Origin: JAKORR01 sp964608495 | Lineage (GTDB): Bacteria > Armatimonadota > Zipacnadia > Zipacnadales > FEN-943 | DNA: 11,113 bases | Reading direction: 5' to 3' | Assembly (NCBI GenBank): GCA_964608495.1 | Contig: CAZSOQ010000177.1 | Span: 1 to 11,113, forward strand | Part shown: positions 6,452 through 11,113 of the stretch, piece by piece | Numbering within the stretch: the first letter of the stretch is position 1 | Layout of the letters: each line of letters begins with the position of its first letter | Position numbers and translations under genes: made by a program | Notes under the pieces: generated by a model | Database searches by the model: none | What the model was told of the DNA's origin: nothing | What the model saw: only the letters and a program-made list of their open reading frames with translations

Positions 6452-7195
6452 CTACCCGGCGAGGCCGAGGACCCTCGCCGCGTTGCCGCCCAGGATCGCG
6501 TGCTTGTCCTCCTCCGCGACCGCCGCCGCCTCGATCTTGGCTATCGTCAGCAGGTAGTCACAGGGCAGCGCGTCGCTGCCGTAGATCACGCGCTCGACCC
6601 CGAGCTGGGCCACGGCATACTCGATCTGCCCCGCCTCGATGCGCGTGCCCGAGGTGTCGCCCAGCACGTTGGGCACGTCCCTGACAGCCTTGACGCCCCA
6701 CTCCCAGCTCCCGCCCAGGTGCGCCATCACGATCGTCAGCTCGGGGAAGGTCCTGCCCAGCTCCGCCACGTCCAGCGGGTCGGACTCGTAGGGCAGGTTG
6801 CCGTTGTACTTGTGCCAGGCGTGCTGAAGCACCGGCAGGCCCAGCTCGATGCACCGCTGCGCGACCGGCCACACGCACCGCTGGTTCGCCCGCACCGCCA
6901 CCCACAGCTTGACCCCGACGGCCCCGCGGGCGTGTCCCTCCTCGACCATGGCCACGGCATCCGGGCCGTGCATGGGGTTCACGTAGACGAAGGGGAGTAT
7001 CACGTCCGGCCACCGCTCGGCCGCGCCGAAGGTCTTCTCGTTCAGCACCTGCAGCTCCCGCCGCGAGGGCACAGAGCTGCCGATGGCGCTCACGCCGACC
7101 TTCGCGATCCCGTATCTGCGCGCCTCGCCGACCAGCCTCTCGGGCTCGGCGGGCGTTCCCCAGAGGTGCAGGTGCGCGTGGAAGTCAATGATCAT
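6452..7195 (-). CDS. TIM-barrel metal-dependent hydrolase (Amidohydro_2 family)
   Basis: This is a 247-residue predicted cytoplasmic hydrolase of the amidohydrolase superfamily, Amidohydro_2 branch, which includes decarboxylases, lactonases and amidases acting on small organic substrates. The metal-site residues are in order: His6 and His8 in IIDFHAHLH, His125 in VLQHAWH, His159 in IVMAHLGGSW and Asp208 in YGSDALPCD. GVKLW (94-98) and the closing NAARVLGL (238-245) are also typical of the group. It is shorter than many relatives (about 280-350 aa) but complete. The ATG at 7195 has GGAGG (7205-7209) 9 nt upstream. The frame stays open on the same strand to 7957, but that extension only shadows the DUF2344 gene. 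It starts 38 bp after that gene and is probably its operon partner. The substrate cannot be named. Confidence 0.88.
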   Translation of the reverse strand: MIIDFHAHLHLWGTPAEPERLVGEARRYGIAKVGVSAIGSSVPSRRELQVLNEKTFGAAERWPDVILPFVYVNPMHGPDAVAMVEEGHARGAVGVKLWVAVRANQRCVWPVAQRCIELGLPVLQHAWHKYNGNLPYESDPLDVAELGRTFPELTIVMAHLGGSWEWGVKAVRDVPNVLGDTSGTRIEAGQIEYAVAQLGVERVIYGSDALPCDYLLTIAKIEAAAVAEEDKHAILGGNAARVLGLAG

Positions 7196-7204
7196 CTCGC
7201 CTGG

Positions 7205-7209
7205 CCTCC
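7205..7209 (-). promoter_or_regulatory. Shine-Dalgarno that sets the amidohydrolase start
   Basis: On the minus strand this reads GGAGG, 9 nt before the ATG at 7195. It decides against the much longer upstream reading frame on the same strand. Confidence 0.8.
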
Positions 7210-7233
7210 GCGCGGCTCGCGCCGCGGGGCGCC

Positions 7234-7920
7234 TCAGCCGCGCCCCGTCGCCGCCCACATCCCCGTGCGCACCAGCCGCAGCCATCGCAGCTTCGCCGGC
7301 GCCTCCAGCAGCCCTTCCAGGGCCCGCAGGCATCGGTCCGGGCTCAGGTGAGTCTCCTGCGCCAGGCCCAGCGTCATCTCCAGCACCAGCCCCTTCTCGC
7401 CAGGCACCGGGGCCAGCCCGTCTATCCGTGGCCGCGCGTCCACCGGGGCCTTCTCTCCCTCGGGGTCCGTCACGATCAGCTCCCGCGCGGCCAGCGCCGC
7501 CTCGACGGCCCGCCCCAGCTCCTCGCGCGACACCTCCGGCTCGGCACCCACCGTCACCAGGTACGTCGCCCACGCCAGCCCCTTCAGCGGCGACGGGGCC
7601 CCCATCGGCACGGTTTCCGCGTGCGTTACCGCCAGCTCCGGCGGTAGTTGCCCGTTCAGCCGCCGCTCCACTTCCTCGGAGTGCACCCGTCGGGTCAGTT
7701 CGATGCCCATCAGCTCGGCCTCGCCCTGCGCCCCCACGGGCAGCGCCGGCCCGAGATGCACCTTCGTCCGCTGGTGGAAGCCGGCCGTGTACCTGACCGG
7801 CAGGTCTGCTCGCCGCAGCGCCCGGTCGAAGGCTCGGGCCACGTCCAGGTGCGACAGGTAGCGCAGCCGGCCCACCTTTCGGTAGGTCACGAAGACCTGC
7901 CAGGCCAGGTCCTGGCTCAT
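7234..7920 (-). CDS. DUF2344 / TIGR03936 radical SAM-linked protein
   Basis: This is a 228-residue protein of the DUF2344 family, known as the partner or C-terminal fusion of TIGR03960-type radical SAM proteins; its chemistry is unknown. The N-terminus carries the family signature: FVTYRKVGRLRYLSHLDVARAFDRALRRADLPV, then YTAGFHQRTKVHLGPALPVGAQGEAELMGIEL. No Cys clusters or membrane segments are seen, so it is probably a soluble substrate-handling or RNA-associated subunit; that role is inferred. ATG 7920 overlaps the radical SAM stop codon as ATGA (7917-7920), a sign of translational coupling. GGAGG in the end of that gene lies a few bases upstream. The frame is open further upstream to 8136, but that part overlaps the radical SAM C-terminus and is not conserved in character. 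Confidence 0.92.
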   Translation of the reverse strand: MSQDLAWQVFVTYRKVGRLRYLSHLDVARAFDRALRRADLPVRYTAGFHQRTKVHLGPALPVGAQGEAELMGIELTRRVHSEEVERRLNGQLPPELAVTHAETVPMGAPSPLKGLAWATYLVTVGAEPEVSREELGRAVEAALAARELIVTDPEGEKAPVDARPRIDGLAPVPGEKGLVLEMTLGLAQETHLSPDRCLRALEGLLEAPAKLRWLRLVRTGMWAATGRG

Positions 7921-9794
7921 CCGTCCTCGCCTCCCACCGTGGCCGGCAATACCCCACGACAGCCCTTCACGTCTCGCTGCACGCCACAGCCCTGGCACTT
8001 TCCCGCCCGGCAGTCCTCTGAGCCCTGGGCGTCCAGCGCCCGCGCGCGCTCGCGCAGCAGGAACTCCCGGCTCACGCCCATGTCCACCACTTCCCAGGGC
8101 AGCGCCGCCTCCGGCTCGATCTCCCGCTGCGCCCACGCCTCGGCGCTCTCGCCCGTGGCCGCGAAGGCTTCCCGCCAGCGCTCGCGGTCGAAGAACTCGC
8201 CCCAGGGGTCGAGGTAGCTGCCCGCTTGGGCCGCCGCCTCGATGGCGTCACCGACCCGGCGGTCACCGCGCGCGATCGCGGCCTCTATGCAGCTTTGTCC
8301 AACCTCATGCATCGAAACTTTTACCGATTTCCCCCGGAGCAGCTCCCACAGCAGGCCCTGCCGCGCCACCAGGTCCTCCGTCCCGGCTTGCCCACACCAC
8401 TGGAAGGGCGTGTGGGCCTTAGGGTTGAAGACCGCCACGGACACGTTGACCTTCAGCCGCCCGCTCTTGCTCCCCAGGGTCCGCCTGCCCATCCGCACCA
8501 CCTCGTGCACCAGGTCCCCCATCGCCCGCAGGTCATCCTCGGTTTCCGTCGGCAGGCCCATCATGAAGTACAGCTTCACCGTCAGCCAGCCTGCCCGGAA
8601 GGCGGCCTCGGCCGCCTGCAGCAGGTCCTCGGCGCTCACGTTCTTGTTGATCACGTCTCTCAGTCGCTGGCTTCCCGCCTCGGGCGCGAAGGTCATCCCG
8701 CCCTTGCGCACCGTCGCCAGCCGCTCGGCCAGCTCGACGCTCACCGTGTCCACCCGCAGCGACGGCAGGCCCAGGCTCACGCCCCGCCTCGTCAGAGCCG
8801 CCTGGAGCCTCGCCACCAGGCCGCCGATCTCCCGGTAGTCCGGGCAGTTCAGCGACACCAGGGACAGCTCGTCGTAGCCTGTGTTCCGGACCAGCTCCTC
8901 GGCCTGGCGCAGCAGCGTCTCCACGCTTCGCTCGCGCACGGGCCGGTAGATCATCCCGGCCTGGCAGAAGCGACACCCGCGCGTGCAGCCTCGCGCCAGC
9001 TCTAGCTGGCCGCGGTCGTGGATCGTCTCGATCCAGGGCACCAGTGGGGCGGTGGGGAAGGGGACCGCGTCCAGGTCCCGCACGAGCCTGGCCCGCACCG
9101 TCGCCGCGGCGCCGTCCCGCGGCCTCGGGATCAGCAGGCCGCCCTCAGGCCTGGCGTCGTAGGCCGCGGGCCAGTACACCCCGGGCAGGGCCGCCAGCGC
9201 CTCCAAGGCCCGCTGCCTGTGCTCGTCACGCCAGCCCTCCCGCGGCCCCAGCTCCTCGCGCAGCGCCAGCCTCACTGCCAGCAGCTCGGCCAGCAGCTCC
9301 TCGCCGTCGCCGAGGCAGAACAGGTCCACGAAGGGCGCCAGCGGCTCGGGGTTGCACGCGCCCGGCCCCCCGGCGATCACTATCGGGTCGCCGGGCCTGC
9401 GGTCCGCGCTGCGCCTGGGCACGCCCCCCAGCTCCAGCATCCCCAGCAGTGTCGGGTACGTCAGCTCGTACTGCAGCGTGAATCCCACCAGATCGCAGTC
9501 ACCAAGCGGCGTCCGCGTCTCCAGCGTCGGCAGGGGCAGGCCGCGCCGGCGCAGCTCCTCGGCCGCGTCCGGCCAGGGCGCAAAGCAGCGCTCGGCGCTC
9601 ACGCCCTCGACGAGATTCGCCACGTGGTAGAGGATCAGCGAACCCAGGTGGTCCATCCCGACCTGGTACACGTCCGGGTAGCACAGGGCCAGCCGCACCC
9701 TCACGTCCTCGGGCGCCGCGGCGCGCGCGTTCCATTCGCCGTCTATGTACCGCGCGGGGGTCCGCACCGACAGCAGGACATCGTCGGGCAGCAT
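7917..9794 (-). CDS. TIGR03960-type radical SAM protein
   Basis: This is a 625-residue protein expected to bind a [4Fe-4S] cluster and S-adenosylmethionine and to do radical chemistry on an unknown substrate. The N-terminal 30-170 region is a Rossmann-like, B12-binding-type domain (ALCYPDVYQVGMDHLG, VIAGGPGACNPEP, CLGDGEE), without the DxHxxG motif of true cobalamin binders. The cluster motif is CTRGCRFC, with Cys270, Cys274 and Cys277 (CxxxCxxC). MTFAPEAGSQRLRDVINKN (367-385) and KLYFMMGLPTETEDD (407-421) are typical of the MiaB-like radical SAM group. A C-terminal Cys cluster (Cys595, 600, 603, 612) suggests a second metal or zinc site. I chose ATG 9794, which puts the family start about 12 residues before the PARYIDGEWN block. 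The frame stays open upstream to 10220 but would run through the divergent mlaE gene. It leads an operon with DUF2344 (4-nt overlap) and the amidohydrolase. Confidence 0.92.
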   Translation of the reverse strand: MLPDDVLLSVRTPARYIDGEWNARAAAPEDVRVRLALCYPDVYQVGMDHLGSLILYHVANLVEGVSAERCFAPWPDAAEELRRRGLPLPTLETRTPLGDCDLVGFTLQYELTYPTLLGMLELGGVPRRSADRRPGDPIVIAGGPGACNPEPLAPFVDLFCLGDGEELLAELLAVRLALREELGPREGWRDEHRQRALEALAALPGVYWPAAYDARPEGGLLIPRPRDGAAATVRARLVRDLDAVPFPTAPLVPWIETIHDRGQLELARGCTRGCRFCQAGMIYRPVRERSVETLLRQAEELVRNTGYDELSLVSLNCPDYREIGGLVARLQAALTRRGVSLGLPSLRVDTVSVELAERLATVRKGGMTFAPEAGSQRLRDVINKNVSAEDLLQAAEAAFRAGWLTVKLYFMMGLPTETEDDLRAMGDLVHEVVRMGRRTLGSKSGRLKVNVSVAVFNPKAHTPFQWCGQAGTEDLVARQGLLWELLRGKSVKVSMHEVGQSCIEAAIARGDRRVGDAIEAAAQAGSYLDPWGEFFDRERWREAFAATGESAEAWAQREIEPEAALPWEVVDMGVSREFLLRERARALDAQGSEDCRAGKCQGCGVQRDVKGCRGVLPATVGGEDG

Positions 9795-9805
9795 GTCTAC
9801 CAGCC

Positions 9806-9835
9806 ATGCTAGGCGCCGCCGCGCGCCGGTGTCAA
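9806..9835 (-). promoter_or_regulatory. Predicted promoter of the radical SAM operon
   Basis: On the minus strand a perfect -35 box TTGACA (plus 9830-9835) is followed after 18 nt by TAGCAT (plus 9806-9811), four of six to the -10 consensus. The ATG at 9794 begins only 11 nt after the -10 box. Transcription would start around 9797-9799, leaving a leader of about 3-5 nt, so the mRNA would be nearly leaderless. No Shine-Dalgarno is visible before the ATG, which agrees. Consensus match only. Confidence 0.5.
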
Positions 9836-9960
9836 CTCGCGGCCCTCGCGGGGGGGCGTCCCGCGCGGCGGCCCCCGGTTCCCGAGGCCCTCGCGCCTCC
9901 GACCGAGCAAGGAGTCCGCTGCTCCGTGCCGAAGGGATGCTCACAGGCCGTAAGGGGGAT

Positions 9961-9964
9961 AGGA
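9961..9964 (+). promoter_or_regulatory. Ribosome binding site that sets the GTG start of mlaE
   Basis: AGGA lies 7 nt before GTG 9972, with a further AGGGGG run just upstream. No closer in-frame ATG gives a conserved N-terminus, so the GTG is preferred. The rest of the 177-bp divergent gap (9795-9971) is very GC-rich. It holds a 10-nt direct repeat GGCCCTCGCG (9841-9850 and 9886-9895). I see no convincing promoter for the plus strand there. Confidence 0.6.
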
Positions 9965-9971
9965 TCCGCCC

Positions 9972-10781
9972 GTGTTCGAACCGCTGGATGCCTGCGAGGC
10001 CAGGGTGCCGGGGAACGGTTCGCTCGTGCAGCGAACGGTTGTCGCCTTCCTGGCTTACCTGGGCCGCCTGGTGTATCTGCACAGCTACGTGCTGTCGCTG
10101 ATCGCGCGCCGGCGCGTGGAGGGGCAGCTCGCGGTCAGCCAGATGGCCACCATCGGTGTGGCCTCGCTGCCCATCGCGGCCGTGACCACCCTGCTGTCGG
10201 GAATGGTGATCGGGTACCACTTTGCGGTGCAGGCAGGGCAGTATGGGATGAGCGGGTACGCGGGGTGGCTGGTGGCGGAGACGATGTGCCGGGAGCTGGG
10301 CCCGGTGCTGGTAGCTTTCGTGGTGGCGGCGCGGGCGGGCTCGGCCATGACGGCCGAGCTGGGAACAATGAAGGCCACGGAACAGATAGACGCCCTGCGA
10401 GCCATGGCCACCGACCCCATCGAGTACCTGGTCGTCCCCCGTTACATCGGCACCGTCCTAATGCTGCCCCTGCTTGCCTTCGTGGGTGACTTCGTCGGAG
10501 TGATGGGGGGCTGGGTGATGGCCGTCATCGCGCCGCAGATCAACGAGAGCGTCTACTTCGCCGCCATAGCTTCGCGTCTCGAGGCCTGGACGATCATCGC
10601 CGGCCTGCTCAAGACCATTGTCTTCGGGATGATCATCTCCCTCGTCGCCTGTCATGAGGGAATCTGTTGCCGCCCCGCCTCCGAGGAGGTCGGGCGCGCC
10701 ACCACGAGGGCCGTGGTATACTGCATCATGCTGGTCTACGCAGCAGATGTCGCACTCACCGCCATGCTCTACCCTGGATAG
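9972..10781 (+). CDS. mlaE: MlaE-family ABC transporter permease
   Basis: This is a 269-residue inner-membrane permease of the MlaE family, which works with an MlaF-type ATPase and an MCE-domain protein to move phospholipids between the membranes of diderm bacteria. The family core is clear: LLSGMVIGYHFAVQAGQYG, then ELGPVLVAFVVAARAGSAMTAELGTMKATEQIDALRAMATDPIEYLVVPRYIGTVLMLPLL, which includes the cytoplasmic coupling helix segment. Hydrophobic segments fall near residues 60-80, 105-125, 160-190, 205-230 and 245-265. Length matches the usual 255-270. It starts with GTG, with AGGA 7 nt upstream. Its stop TAG touches the next gene's ATG (TAGATG), so the two are co-translated. It is divergent from the radical SAM operon. 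Confidence 0.93.
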   Translation: MFEPLDACEARVPGNGSLVQRTVVAFLAYLGRLVYLHSYVLSLIARRRVEGQLAVSQMATIGVASLPIAAVTTLLSGMVIGYHFAVQAGQYGMSGYAGWLVAETMCRELGPVLVAFVVAARAGSAMTAELGTMKATEQIDALRAMATDPIEYLVVPRYIGTVLMLPLLAFVGDFVGVMGGWVMAVIAPQINESVYFAAIASRLEAWTIIAGLLKTIVFGMIISLVACHEGICCRPASEEVGRATTRAVVYCIMLVYAADVALTAMLYPG

Positions 10782-11113
10782 ATGACACAGGCTGACTGCA
10801 TTGTGGAAGTCCGCGACCTGGTCTACTGCATTGGGGGGCGCACGATCCTGGACGGGATCACCTTCAGCGTCGCCCGGTACTCCTGCTTGGGCGTGATGGG
10901 CATGTCCGGCACGGGCAAGAGCACCTTGCTGAAGAATCTAATGCGGCTCGTCCGGCCCGCCAGCGGCGAGATCGTCATTGACGGCGTCTCCGTCGCCAAC
11001 CTCAGCGAACGCGACATGGAGCCCGTACGCCGCAAGATGGGCATGTGCTTTCAGTACGCGGCGCTTTTTGACTCGCTCACCGTGGCCGAGAACGTTGCCT
11101 TCGGTCTGCGCCG
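10782..11113 (+). CDS. mlaF: MlaF-family ABC transporter ATPase, N-terminal part, cut by the window edge
   Basis: This is the first 110 codons of an ABC ATPase that would power the MlaE permease. Walker A is GMSGTGKST in the segment LGVMGMSGTGKSTLLKNLMRL. The Q-loop region reads MCFQYAALFDSLTVAENVAFGLR, where ALFDSLTVxENVAF is distinctive of the MlaF/Ttg2A branch rather than ABC ATPases in general. The signature motif, Walker B and the H-loop lie beyond the window. The ATG follows the mlaE stop with no gap. An MCE-domain protein (MlaD) is expected downstream but is not visible. Confidence 0.92.
   Translation, partial: MTQADCIVEVRDLVYCIGGRTILDGITFSVARYSCLGVMGMSGTGKSTLLKNLMRLVRPASGEIVIDGVSVANLSERDMEPVRRKMGMCFQYAALFDSLTVAENVAFGLR

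Noticed and set aside
7196..7957. Same-frame N-terminal extension of the amidohydrolase (about 254 codons)
   Set aside because: It overlaps the DUF2344 gene in another frame and is low-complexity Arg/Gly/Ala. A GGAGG Shine-Dalgarno sits directly before the ATG at 7195, where the conserved protein begins.
9841..9895. Repeated GGCCCTCGCG in the mlaE upstream gap as a paired operator
   Set aside because: There are only two 10-nt GC-only copies 45 bp apart in very GC-rich DNA, with no symmetry or nearby promoter.
9795..10220. N-terminal extension of the radical SAM frame
   Set aside because: It would run through the divergent mlaE gene and its upstream region, and shows no family similarity before the ATG at 9794.
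1..11113. Mobile element, phage, CRISPR or defence island
   Set aside because: No transposase, integrase, array-like repeats or nuclease genes were found on either strand. The tRNA cluster has no attachment-site duplication other than the whole tRNA copy.

Overview
The window is a stretch of GC-rich bacterial chromosome, by eye roughly two-thirds G+C, with dense coding and short gaps. The start of an MlaE/MlaF-type lipid transport operon at the right end points to a bacterium with two membranes. A Tat-exported DUF362 protein, a large secreted glycoside hydrolase and an unlinked radical SAM/DUF2344 pair would fit a GC-rich environmental lineage such as Armatimonadota or Planctomycetota. That placement is a guess; no marker gene here fixes the taxonomy. 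I see no transposase, integrase, phage gene, CRISPR array or plasmid function, so this looks like ordinary core and metabolic chromosome.

Layout, left to right. (1) Positions 1-360 hold a tRNA cluster: the 3' part of a tRNA-Gly(GCC), a tRNA-Cys(GCA), and a complete tRNA-Gly(GCC) whose last 55 nt are identical to the truncated copy. Two tandem hairpins lie between the Cys and Gly genes. (2) Positions 464-1495, minus strand, encode a DUF362 protein with a twin-arginine signal. (3) Diverging from it across 50 bp is a plus-strand group, 1546-6367: a secreted glycoside hydrolase resembling clan GH-O (GH52/GH116) with a malectin-like N-terminal region, a GHMP-family sugar kinase of the HddA type, and a CPBP (CAAX-protease-like) membrane protein. 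Spacing is 3 nt and then a 14-nt overlap, so these are probably one transcription unit. (4) Convergent with it, on the minus strand from 9794 down to 6452, is a three-gene unit: radical SAM protein (TIGR03960 type), DUF2344 protein (TIGR03936 type) and a TIM-barrel amidohydrolase. (5) Diverging from that unit at 9972 is mlaE, followed with no gap by mlaF, which runs off the window.

How the genes may work together. The hydrolase would release a sugar outside the cytoplasm and the kinase could phosphorylate a sugar inside. The substrate is unknown and no transporter is present in the window. The radical SAM and DUF2344 proteins belong to families known as partners and often fused, so they probably act together on an unknown substrate. 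MlaE and MlaF would form the membrane and ATPase core of a phospholipid transporter. No obviously new multi-gene system stands out. The most interesting items are the divergent hydrolase as an outlier of its clan, the unusual trio with the amidohydrolase, and the compact overlapping control regions.
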